From Rhodococcus sp. WMMA185 (lineage in GTDB: Bacteria; Actinomycetota; Actinomycetes; Mycobacteriales; Mycobacteriaceae), in assembly GCF_001767395.1 (NCBI RefSeq), contig NZ_CP017014.1, positions 1,240,001 to 1,304,000 on the forward strand: 64,000 bases of DNA, given 5' to 3'. This document shows positions 38,302 to 46,008 of the stretch, piece by piece. A program made the translations under genes and the position numbers. Numbering within the stretch: the first letter of the stretch is position 1; the number at the start of each line of letters is the position of its first letter. The notes beneath the pieces are model-generated. The model did not search any database. It worked only from the letters and a program-made list of their open reading frames with translations, and was not told the DNA's origin.

Positions 38302-38324
38302 TCGATTCCAATCGGGAGGCTGGC

Positions 38325-39314
38325 GTGCGCGGACTTGGCATCGATCTCGGAACCACGAACACCGTCGTGGGGACCCTCGAAGACGGGATAGTCCTGAACG
38401 AACCGTCTTTCATGCTGGTTCGGAACAAGGATCCGCACCGCGCCCTTGCGATCGGCAAGGAGGCTCGGAGGCTCATCGGTCGTACACCCACAGGGATCAG
38501 GCAAGTGCGGCCCATGCGCGACGGCGTCATCGTGGATCTGGAGTTGGCCCGAGCATTTCTTGCGGCCGTCATCGAGCAGGCCGCCCCACGCAGATGGTAT
38601 GGCCGGCGCCGCAAGGCCGTCATCTCGGCTCCGGCCGGGGCCACCCCACTCGAGCGTCGCGCACTGCTCGAGGTCGGGCATGAGGCAGGCCTACGGAAGG
38701 TCGGTCTGATCCCGGAACCGGTGGCGGGTGCTCTCGGGTGCGGTGTCAATCCGCTCGAGCCTCGCACTCATCTCATCTTGAACATCGGCGGCGGCACCTC
38801 GGAGGTCACCGCCATCTGTTTCGGTGGCGTGATCTCGCACCGCAGTTGCCCACTGGCGGGGGAGGAACTCACCGAGGCGTTGCACCAATACCTGCGCGAA
38901 GAGCACCAGACCATCGTCGGCGAGCTGACCGCCGAGCGCGCCAAAATGGGCACACCCGACACTGCCGACGGGGAATCGCTCGTCGTCGAGGGACTCGACG
39001 CGGTCACGGGCCGCGCACGACTGCTCTCGCTCGACGTAGGGGAGATCGTGGAAGCGCTGCGGCCGACCACGACAGGAATCGTGCAGACGTTGACCGCCTG
39101 CCTGGAGGACCTTCCCCCGCAGGCGATCAGTGACGTGATGTCCGAAGGGGTGCTGGTGATCGGGGGCGGTTCAATGCTCCGCGGACTGTCTCAACTGTTC
39201 GAAGAGTCGTTTGGCCTCCCGGTGAAGACCGCCGAGCGGCCACTGACGTGCGTCGCCGAGGGCGCTACTGCATGTCTGGATCACCCAGAGATCGTTGCCG
39301 CCTTCAGCGGCTGA
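38325..39314 (+). CDS. mreB: MreB-like actin-family protein
   Basis: A 329-residue actin/Hsp70-superfamily ATPase, close in length to MreB (335-350). The phosphate-1 loop is GLGIDLGTTNTVVG, phosphate-2 is LNIGGGTSEVTAI and the adenosine region is GVLVIGGGSMLRGLSQLFEE. MRPMRDGVIVDLELA and a GLIPEPVAGALG segment are also MreB-like. MreB filaments organise lateral wall synthesis with RodA and PBP2. GTG 38325 follows a GGGAGG. It converges on a RodA-PBP fusion gene, with no mreC or mreD here. Membrane-binding residues are not obvious. Its presence is unusual for a tip-growing mycolic-acid actinobacterium. Confidence 0.85.
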   Translation: MRGLGIDLGTTNTVVGTLEDGIVLNEPSFMLVRNKDPHRALAIGKEARRLIGRTPTGIRQVRPMRDGVIVDLELARAFLAAVIEQAAPRRWYGRRRKAVISAPAGATPLERRALLEVGHEAGLRKVGLIPEPVAGALGCGVNPLEPRTHLILNIGGGTSEVTAICFGGVISHRSCPLAGEELTEALHQYLREEHQTIVGELTAERAKMGTPDTADGESLVVEGLDAVTGRARLLSLDVGEIVEALRPTTTGIVQTLTACLEDLPPQAISDVMSEGVLVIGGGSMLRGLSQLFEESFGLPVKTAERPLTCVAEGATACLDHPEIVAAFSG

Positions 39315-39484
39315 TCACCGAGGCGGTGCCTAGCTGATGCTGCTGGGGCGGTGCCGCACTGATGTCGCTGAAGCGCTCCCTCGCTGAAGTCACCGAGGTG
39401 GCGCTGTGCCGATGTCGCCGGGGTGGTGCCTCGCTGAAGTTACCGGGGTGGTGCCTCGCTGAAGTTACCGGGGTGGTGCCGGGG
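39310..39484. repeat. Seven tandem 25-bp repeats across two convergent gene ends
   Basis: Seven consecutive 25-nt units fill 39310-39484 with an unbroken period: starts at 39310, 39335, 39360, 39385, 39410, 39435 and 39460. The unit is close to TGAAGTTACCGGGGTGGTGC followed by CTCGC. The last two copies are identical over their first 21 bases, and the left-hand copies are more diverged. The first unit contains the mreB stop codon and the last contains the stop of the convergent RodA-PBP gene. The period is not a multiple of three, and there are no spacers. Confidence 0.9.
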
Positions 39485-42350
39485 CCGGACGTTCCGCGAG
39501 GTAGCGCTCGAGGATCGACATGGCCACGGGGCCTGATGTCGCCGAACCGAATCCCCCGCCACGGACCATTACCGTGACGACGATTTCGGGAGACTCGAAG
39601 GGCACGACCGCGGAGAACCAAGCGTCGAGACCATCGCCCGGTGCCGACGGATCCTCAGCCGTTCCGGTCTTGGAGCCGGCTGTGATCGGCAGACTGGCGA
39701 GCTGCCCGCCCGTACCGGCAGCGGCCGAAGCCCGCATGCCGGCGCGGACCGGGTCGAGCCGATCGTCGAAGGGAAGCCGATGAGGCTCAGCGGTCGGAAT
39801 CGACGTGCCCTCCCCGGGTCCGTACGCGCCGGCAAGTTGTGGAGTGACCATCGCTCCGGTAGCGATGCCAGACGTCCACCCCGCCACTTGCAGTGGGGTT
39901 GCCGTTACTGTGCCCTGCCCGATGCCCATCAACACCGTCGAGCCGGGATACCAAATCGCCCCGATGTCGCCGACCGACTCAGGTGTCCCCAGGAATCCTG
40001 CGGACTCGCCGGGTAGATCGATCCCTGAGCGCCGACCCACACCCAATTGGTCTGCGACCGTGGCGATCCGCTCGGGACCGAGGAGTAGGGCGAGCTTGTA
40101 GAAGTACACGTTGTCCGACCACTGGATCGCTTGCAGCAGGTTGTTCGGGCCCATCGGCTGCCAATTCGCGAATGTGTGCCCGCCGTAGGTGAAAGCGGCA
40201 CCGGTCGGGATCGCCTCATCCGGATCCAGGACCTGATCCTCCGCGTTCGCCGAGGCGACAACGATCTTGAATGTCGAGCCGGGTGGCGCGGCGGTCTGGA
40301 ACGCGTGGTTGAGCATCCGACTGGGCCCCGGCCCCTCCGTTTGGGCGGCCAGTGCGACGGCATCGACGGGAGGACCGTACACGTTGTTGTCGTACCCGGG
40401 GACGCTGGCGAGCGCCAGGATGGCGCCGGTGCGCGCGTCCATCACCACCGCAGCGCCGAGGTCGCCCCCGCTGCCGCGGACTGCCTGGGCGAGTGCGTCG
40501 GTCGCCACATTCTGCAATCCGATGTCCAAGTGCAGTCGCAGGTCGTGACCCGGCACTGGATCAACGCGTTCTCCCGGACCGACCACATTTCCAGTCGGGT
40601 CGACGTATAGGCACTGCTTGCCATCGGTGCCGCGCAGCAGGGCGTCGTATTGCTTCTCGAGTCCCGCACTGCCGACCCGCGATCCGAGTGCGAGCTGCGG
40701 CCAGCGTTCCATGTCCTGCGGATCGCCGATGCCGACGTATCCGAGGACGGAGGCGAGTGAATCCCCGTACGGATAGTGCCGACGTCCGGAGGGGACGATG
40801 AGGACTCCTGGGATCTGCGCATCGATGATTTGTCGAGCCTGATCGGGCGCGACCCTGCCGACGACAGTCTCCATTTCCCCTACGCCGCGTTCCCCCAGGG
40901 TGTTTGTCAGCTCGTCCTGAGAAGTCCCGAGCAACGCGCCCAGCTCACCGAGCGTGGCGGGGTCGTTCTCTTCGAACATTCGGGTGACCACCGAAATGGT
41001 GTATTCGGCAACGTTGGTCGCCAACGGTACGCCGTTCCGGTCGAGGATCTGACCGCGCTCGGCAGGCAGACGGATACAGCGCGTCATCTGTTCATCGCTC
41101 AACGCGCGCAGTTCCGAACCGCGCTCGCCCTGCAACTGCCAGGCGAACACCGACATCGCGACGAGGAGTGCGGTGACCGCAGCGGTACCCACCGTCATGC
41201 CCCGAGGCCGTCGCCGACGTGTGGACGGCTGGGCCCACAGCGGGCGGGCGACCCCGTCTCGGCGCACCGCGAGCACCAGCCCGATTGCAACGAATCCGAC
41301 GAGTGCGACTGTGCCGCCGTAGCTGAACATCGGGAGCGGCATCCCGGTGTGGGGCAGTAGCGACAGGCTCGCACCGATCGACAGGACCGCGTGGATCCCG
41401 AACAAGCCGCCGATGCCCGCGGCCACGAGCGCGGCTTCTTTAGTGCGTGCCCGTCGTGCAGCTAGTGCGGCACGCCACGTGATCACCAAGCTGGCTGCCA
41501 CGACTGCAATGCCGGCGAACAGCCCCCACCCGTATACGACGGATGCGAACGCAAGGTCGTGCTCCGATTCGGGAAGGTATTGCGCTCTCAGGTCGTACAT
41601 GGGGTCTAGCGCCAGGCCCCACAGCCCACCGCTGCCTATTGCGATGTCGGCTTGAAGCGATGCCCAGCCCGACCCGCTGGGGTCGGCATCGCTCGACAGG
41701 AACACCTGGATCCGTTCGAGTTGGTACGGGCGGAGGAAGAGACCGAGGATGGGCAACGCGGCGATTCCCAGTCCGAACAGCGGCAGAAGGGGCAACATCG
41801 GCACCCTGCCGAGGACAAGCATCAACGCCGCTACCGCTGCCAACACCACGGCACTCGACAGGTCGGGTTGGAGAGCGACCAGGGCAATCACGCCGCTCGC
41901 GATCAACAGCATCGTCATCAGCCGACCGAACGTGTAGCCACCGGACAGGATGGACGCCGCCACCAGGACCAGACCGAGCTTGGCGATTTCGGCGGGCTGA
42001 ATGGAAAACAGGCCGAAATCCAGCCAGCGTTGTGCACCTTTGACCGATACCCCGACGAACGGCACCGCCATCAGCATCGCGACCGATACCCCGAGGGTCA
42101 CCCACCCGAATCGTCGCAGCTTGCTCACCCGCATCCGCGACAGGAGCAACATCACTCCGATGCCGACGACGGCAAAGATCGCGTGGCGCACCGCTTGCGA
42201 CGTCAGTCCGATCGACACCAAGTTGAGAAGCCCTAGGACGGTGAGAACGACCGCCGCCGTGACAATCCAGGGATCGGACTCCCGATCTTGTCCCCGCACG
42301 GGGACGTCGTCCACGGGAGCGTCGTCCACGGGAACGCCGCCGCTACTCAT
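39465..42350 (-). CDS. SEDS glycosyltransferase-class B PBP fusion (RodA/FtsW-PBP2)
   Basis: A 961-residue peptidoglycan synthase joining two enzymes that are normally separate. Residues about 25-365 form a SEDS polytopic domain with the catalytic aspartate in YLPESEHDLAFA (Asp265) and the SYGGTVAL motif. A basic linker (about 364-386) leads to a further transmembrane helix (388-404) and a class B PBP: the opening RGQILDRNG (432-440), SxxK at Ser692-Lys695, SDN at 745-747 and KTG at 894-896. All catalytic motifs are present. The ATG shares a base with the upstream stop (TGATG). It should both polymerise and cross-link glycan strands. RodA versus FtsW assignment is uncertain. Confidence 0.92.
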   Translation of the reverse strand: MSSGGVPVDDAPVDDVPVRGQDRESDPWIVTAAVVLTVLGLLNLVSIGLTSQAVRHAIFAVVGIGVMLLLSRMRVSKLRRFGWVTLGVSVAMLMAVPFVGVSVKGAQRWLDFGLFSIQPAEIAKLGLVLVAASILSGGYTFGRLMTMLLIASGVIALVALQPDLSSAVVLAAVAALMLVLGRVPMLPLLPLFGLGIAALPILGLFLRPYQLERIQVFLSSDADPSGSGWASLQADIAIGSGGLWGLALDPMYDLRAQYLPESEHDLAFASVVYGWGLFAGIAVVAASLVITWRAALAARRARTKEAALVAAGIGGLFGIHAVLSIGASLSLLPHTGMPLPMFSYGGTVALVGFVAIGLVLAVRRDGVARPLWAQPSTRRRRPRGMTVGTAAVTALLVAMSVFAWQLQGERGSELRALSDEQMTRCIRLPAERGQILDRNGVPLATNVAEYTISVVTRMFEENDPATLGELGALLGTSQDELTNTLGERGVGEMETVVGRVAPDQARQIIDAQIPGVLIVPSGRRHYPYGDSLASVLGYVGIGDPQDMERWPQLALGSRVGSAGLEKQYDALLRGTDGKQCLYVDPTGNVVGPGERVDPVPGHDLRLHLDIGLQNVATDALAQAVRGSGGDLGAAVVMDARTGAILALASVPGYDNNVYGPPVDAVALAAQTEGPGPSRMLNHAFQTAAPPGSTFKIVVASANAEDQVLDPDEAIPTGAAFTYGGHTFANWQPMGPNNLLQAIQWSDNVYFYKLALLLGPERIATVADQLGVGRRSGIDLPGESAGFLGTPESVGDIGAIWYPGSTVLMGIGQGTVTATPLQVAGWTSGIATGAMVTPQLAGAYGPGEGTSIPTAEPHRLPFDDRLDPVRAGMRASAAAGTGGQLASLPITAGSKTGTAEDPSAPGDGLDAWFSAVVPFESPEIVVTVMVRGGGFGSATSGPVAMSILERYLAERPAPAPPR

Positions 42351-43576
42351 CAGCAGGTCACTTTCTCGGCAGGCACGTACAGCGGCTCCGAAGCAGCAAC
42401 TGCAGGGGCGCTCGTGACCGCAGCGACGGCCAGGGCGTAACCGGGCGGCAGGAAGGTCTTGCTCAACCCGTACACGTCGTCCCGGCCTGGCTCGGTGCGC
42501 ACGGTGATGTCTCCGCCTGCCTGTACTTCGCCGGTGCATCGGTCGTAGACGTTCAGCTTCCAGGCGACCGTGTCGGTGGTCGCAGCCGGATCCAGGCGAA
42601 CGTCCACTCGTATGGCGCACGGCTGTCCCGCGCTACACGATCCGTCCGCGAAACTCGCGGTGACACCAGTGATCTGGCCTGCGCTGGCAGGGGCTCCGGT
42701 CTGGACGGGTGCCGGCTCGACTCCGTCGGTATTCGTCGCGGATATGGACGGGTCCGGCGGGACGACCGGCGGCGGGGACACCGGCCGGAGAGTGTTCTCC
42801 TCAGAGAAGTCCACTGGGTTGACGACGGTGTTCCAACCTTTGTTCAGCTCCGTCCATACGCGGGGACCCGAAACGACTGCCCCGACGACTACAACGAGCG
42901 TGAGCACGGTGAGCGTTCCCTGACGCCATGAGGGCCTTCTCCGCCGAGTGTGCCAGGCGCTTCGGACCGGCGGATACCAGCCGGTGGATGGCGTGAGGGA
43001 CCCCGCAGGCACGTTGGTCCGATCTTCCATCGCACGACCATCCGGAATGGGCCGATCCATCGCCGCCCTGACGAGTTCGCCGATCTGGCTCCTCCGTCTG
43101 GGCTCCTCGGCAGGGTCGAGTTCGGGAGCGATTACCAGACCAACTCGACGCACCAAATCCTCGAGATCCGTTGCATCTGGTACCGATTCGATTACAAGAT
43201 TGCCGAACTCCGGCCCCCGGCAGTTGGTCGCGATACGGCGGAGCAGGACCGTGATCGTATCGTTGATCTCGGCGCACGACGAGTCGATCCCGACGCGGTC
43301 GATTGTGAGCCGCCCGCCGTCGGACACCATCACGGTGTCATCAAGTGGGGCGGTTCGGCAGCCACCGGCGCCGCCCGCCAGTTCGAGCTGGCCAGCCAAG
43401 TCGCTAACCAGCTGCGCAGCTTGCGGCGGCGTCAGCCGCGCGACCTCGAGAAGCGCCGTGAGGCTGACAGCGTCAAGGCTGCCACCCGAGTCGTCATCGA
43501 TCAGTTCAGGTGGATCAGGTCGGTCCGCAGCGGGCTCGCTGTTGCTCGCGTGGACCCCCAAGGCTGCTTCGTTCAT
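42350..43576 (-). CDS. Single-pass membrane protein with kinase-like remnant, coupled to the SEDS-PBP gene
   Basis: A 408-residue protein of unknown function. The cytoplasmic N-terminal part (about 1-215) contains a stretch, LTPPQAAQLVSDLAGQLELA followed by VMVSDGGRLTIDRVGI, that resembles the C-lobe of Ser/Thr kinases. The HRD and DFG positions would read CRT and DRV, so it would be inactive. A transmembrane helix (TLTVLTLVVVVGAVVSG, about 220-238) and a Pro-rich, cysteine-bearing external domain follow. ATG 43576 is used; in-frame ATG 43597 and GTG 43615 are alternatives. Its stop overlaps the fusion gene start, so they are cotranslated. Confidence 0.7.
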   Translation of the reverse strand: MNEAALGVHASNSEPAADRPDPPELIDDDSGGSLDAVSLTALLEVARLTPPQAAQLVSDLAGQLELAGGAGGCRTAPLDDTVMVSDGGRLTIDRVGIDSSCAEINDTITVLLRRIATNCRGPEFGNLVIESVPDATDLEDLVRRVGLVIAPELDPAEEPRRRSQIGELVRAAMDRPIPDGRAMEDRTNVPAGSLTPSTGWYPPVRSAWHTRRRRPSWRQGTLTVLTLVVVVGAVVSGPRVWTELNKGWNTVVNPVDFSEENTLRPVSPPPVVPPDPSISATNTDGVEPAPVQTGAPASAGQITGVTASFADGSCSAGQPCAIRVDVRLDPAATTDTVAWKLNVYDRCTGEVQAGGDITVRTEPGRDDVYGLSKTFLPPGYALAVAAVTSAPAVAASEPLYVPAEKVTC

Positions 43577-44155
43577 CGCGCATCCCCGAAACGACATGCC
43601 TCCCGCGGGTGACACCGAACCGAAGCGGGTGGGCGGTGGACTGGGCTTTTGCTTGCTCCTGTCGAAACCCTTGCGTCGAAACCCTTGCGCCTGCTCGAAC
43701 TATTAAACTCCGATTCGGTCAATCGCGAGGAGAAATCGCAAAGGCAAAAGTGTGGCAATGTCTAGCCGACACGCGCATCGCCGCCAAAAACCTTTCGCTG
43801 AACCAGGATCTGGCCGCGCAGCAATCGGTGCACGGCACCCGCAGCCGATGTAGCAAATCGCATCGGTAGTCTCTGTAGCTTCGCCCGAAGGGGAGCCATG
43901 ACGAACGCCGCCGACAAGGTCACCCGGATTTCGTAGGACTCGTCGACCATGCGGCAGCCGAGGGGAGCGCGAGCACCGCCCGGCACGCCGGCAGCTCGAG
44001 CACTGGGTCAGGGTGGGTCGCGAGATGTCGAATCAGCGCCGGGTCGCGCGCCGACCGCGTGGGCACGGCTGCGCAACGGTCCTGCTCGATGAACAGGGCC
44101 GCGACACGGGCGTCGCTGCTTGATTTATTTTCCGTCCAACGCAACTGTTACCAGC
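43577..44155. other. 579-bp stretch without a convincing gene
   Basis: It lies between the membrane-protein gene and xerC, both transcribed away from it. The AT-richer part near 43690-43740 probably contains the leftward promoter. Two short minus-strand frames (43920-44144 and 43762-43986) overlap in different phases; the first has HEAT/LRV-like wording (RDPALIRHLATHPDPV) and could be a frameshifted remnant of a gene. A TTGATTTATTTT run at 44120-44131 may belong to the xerC promoter. Neither frame has a Shine-Dalgarno. I see no tRNA or attachment site. Confidence 0.4.
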
Positions 44156-45082
44156 ATGAGCACGGACCTTCCGGACCCGCTGGAGCGGGTACTCGGCGAG
44201 TACGCGCGGCATCTCGAGCTCGAACGCGGCCGCTCGCAGCACACGGTGAAGGCATACGTCGCCGATGCAAAGTCGCTTTTGCAGCACTGGTTGTCGACAA
44301 CTCCCGGAGCCCACCTCGGTGAGCTCGACATCGAGGTACTCAGGGCATGGCTCGCCGGCCAGGCGGCGGCGGGTGCGGCTCGGACGACACTCGCGCGGCG
44401 AACATCGTCGGTGCGCAACTTCACCGCCTGGCTGCTGCGAACGCGCCGAATCTTCGTCGACCCCGGAGTCCGTTTGGGTGCGGCGAAGTCTCACCGGAAA
44501 CTCCCGGTGGTCCTACGCCAGTCGCAGGCGACAGATGTGATGGATGCCGCCGAATCCGGTGCGCAACAGCAGGATCCGATCGCCCTGCGCGATCGTCTGA
44601 TCGTGGAACTGTTGTATGCCACGGGAATTCGGGTAGGTGAACTGTGCGGCCTCGACCTCGAATCGGTGGACCGCGAACGCAGGCTCTTGCGTGTAATGGG
44701 CAAGGGAGACAAGGAGCGGTCGGTGCCCTACGGCAAGCCTGCCGCCGAAGCGCTCGATCTGTGGCTGCACGTCGGCCGCCCGGCAATCGCCACAGCTGCC
44801 GCTGGACAGGCTCTCCTGCTGGGCAGACGAGGAAAGCGGCTGGACCAGCGGCAAGCGCGCACCGTTGTGCACGACGTCCTCTCCGCCGTTCCCGGTGCCC
44901 CAGATCTCAGCCCACACGGACTTCGTCATACCTCTGCCACACATCTACTCGAAGGGGGCGCCGACCTGAGGGTGGTTCAGGAGTTGCTGGGGCACGCGAG
45001 CCTTGCGACCACTCAGCTCTACACGCATGTTTCCGTCGAGAGGCTGCGCGCGGTCCACGACCAGGCGCATCCGCGGGCCTGA
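44156..45082 (+). CDS. xerC: Tyrosine recombinase XerC
   Basis: A site-specific recombinase that, with XerD, resolves chromosome dimers at dif. The 308-residue protein has an N-terminal SAM-like core-binding domain ([22 protein letters not shown]) and a C-terminal catalytic domain with Arg in [13 protein letters not shown], HxxR in [18 protein letters not shown], the [16 protein letters not shown] box and its nucleophilic Tyr. ATG 44156 matches the usual N-terminus; an upstream in-frame ATG at 44120 adds 12 atypical residues. It opens the second conserved block, before an M23 peptidase and rpsB as in mycobacteria. Confidence 0.93.
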   Translation: MSTDLPDPLERVLGEYARHLELERGRSQHTVKAYVADAKSLLQHWLSTTPGAHLGELDIEVLRAWLAGQAAAGAARTTLARRTSSVRNFTAWLLRTRRIFVDPGVRLGAAKSHRKLPVVLRQSQATDVMDAAESGAQQQDPIALRDRLIVELLYATGIRVGELCGLDLESVDRERRLLRVMGKGDKERSVPYGKPAAEALDLWLHVGRPAIATAAAGQALLLGRRGKRLDQRQARTVVHDVLSAVPGAPDLSPHGLRHTSATHLLEGGADLRVVQELLGHASLATTQLYTHVSVERLRAVHDQAHPRA

Positions 45083-45119
45083 GCCGGCGTTCGGTGGCGT
45101 TCTTCGGATGGACGGTCCG

Positions 45120-45656
45120 TCAGCCTCCGCGCGTGCGGACAGGTTCGAGTCGCACCGGCACGGCCCGGACGAGGGCGAGCGGGTTCAGGTACTCACGACC
45201 TCGGCGCACTCCCCAGTGCAGGCAGGCGGTCACCTGCGCGATGCAGCCCGGGTGGCCGGGTTCGAGGTAGCCGAGCACGGTGCCGCGGCCGACCCGCATC
45301 CCAGCAGTGACGCGGGCAGTGACGGGCTCGTACGTGGTGCGAAGGCCGCCCGGGTGGTCGACCGAAACCACCGGTTTGCCCGCGACCGTGCCCGCGAACA
45401 CCACCACACCGGTGCCGGCCGAGAGTACGGCCCGGTCGGGCGCTCCGGCCAGGTCCACTCCGCGATGCCCGGGTAGCCAGTCGTGTTCGGGGTTGTCGTA
45501 CGTCCGCACCACCGTCGGCCGCGGGTGTAGTGGCCAGTCGAAAGCAGTGGTCGATGCTGGGTGTGCGGGTGGGGAGAGAACGACCGCGCCGACGAGGGCG
45601 GTGGCGGCGGTGGCTGCCGCTGCGAGTGATCGGGTGAGTGTTTCCCACATCGTCAT
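45120..45656 (-). CDS. Secreted M23-family peptidase/LytM-like protein
   Basis: A 178-residue exported protein with a signal peptide (about 5-32, ending in a PAHPA-type site) followed directly by a LytM/M23 domain. The metal-site residues are visible: His in [11 protein letters not shown] (with its Asp), and the closing histidine in [10 protein letters not shown]. Such proteins cut peptide cross-links or act as non-catalytic regulators of amidases. A homologue lies between xerC and rpsB in M. tuberculosis. ATG 45656 is used, with ATG 45650 as an alternative. The open frame upstream of 45656 is not signal-like. Confidence 0.88.
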   Translation of the reverse strand: MTMWETLTRSLAAAATAATALVGAVVLSPPAHPASTTAFDWPLHPRPTVVRTYDNPEHDWLPGHRGVDLAGAPDRAVLSAGTGVVVFAGTVAGKPVVSVDHPGGLRTTYEPVTARVTAGMRVGRGTVLGYLEPGHPGCIAQVTACLHWGVRRGREYLNPLALVRAVPVRLEPVRTRGG

Positions 45657-46008
45657 GACGTCGACGATGTCCCATTCGGCGACTTCGATACCGGCAGTGG
45701 AAGAAGTTGTGGATGGACCCCGATCCGTCCACAGATTGCGCAGAGCTATCGCGTCGGCGGCGCGAGTGTGGGTTGGCCGGGGTGCCGACGGTGGAGTGAA
45801 GAAGGAGTGCGGTTGGGGCCTATTGAACCGCAGGCCGTACACTGATCAGGCGGTCTGTGCTCGCACAGTCCGACTTCGCGCACCCGTGCAGGTTATCGAC
45901 CATCGGCTGGTCTCACATCACGATGTGAGTTCCGGTGGTTCAGGGGTGCTAGGGCGGAGCGTCACCGACGTTCTGCGTCAACTGGCAATGAAAGAGAGAT
46001 ACACAGCC
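45657..46008 (+). promoter_or_regulatory. rpsB promoter region and leader
   Basis: No gene is visible. TACACT (45838-45843) is the best -10 candidate for rpsB, with a weak TTGGGG 19 bp upstream. It would give a leader of about 160 nt. The leader contains a hairpin, CTCACAT (45912-45918) with ATGTGAG (45923-45929), a 4-nt CACG loop between them. The left part of the region must hold the minus-strand promoter of the M23 peptidase. Autoregulation by S2 through the leader is known in other bacteria, but I cannot demonstrate it here. Confidence 0.4.

Noticed and set aside
39310-39484. Tandem repeats considered as a CRISPR array
   Set aside because: The units are directly adjacent with no unique spacers, are degenerate, and no cas genes are present.
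39304-39621. Minus-strand 105-codon frame across the tandem repeats
   Set aside because: Its apparent sequence is just repeat units read in a frame that also cuts through the SEDS-PBP gene; no ribosome binding site.
42351-42620. N-terminal 90-codon extension of the SEDS-PBP frame
   Set aside because: It overlaps the coupled upstream gene, is Arg/His-rich noise, and the ATG at 42350 in TGATG context gives a natural SEDS N-terminus.
44156-45082. xerC considered as a phage or island integrase for the accessory block
   Set aside because: Gene context (xerC, M23 peptidase, rpsB) and length match the housekeeping recombinase; there is no adjacent tRNA, attachment repeat or excisionase.
45657-46008. 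In-frame extension of rpsB upstream to 45280
   Set aside because: It would run antisense through the M23 peptidase gene, while the S2 N-terminus is conserved at the ATG at 46009.
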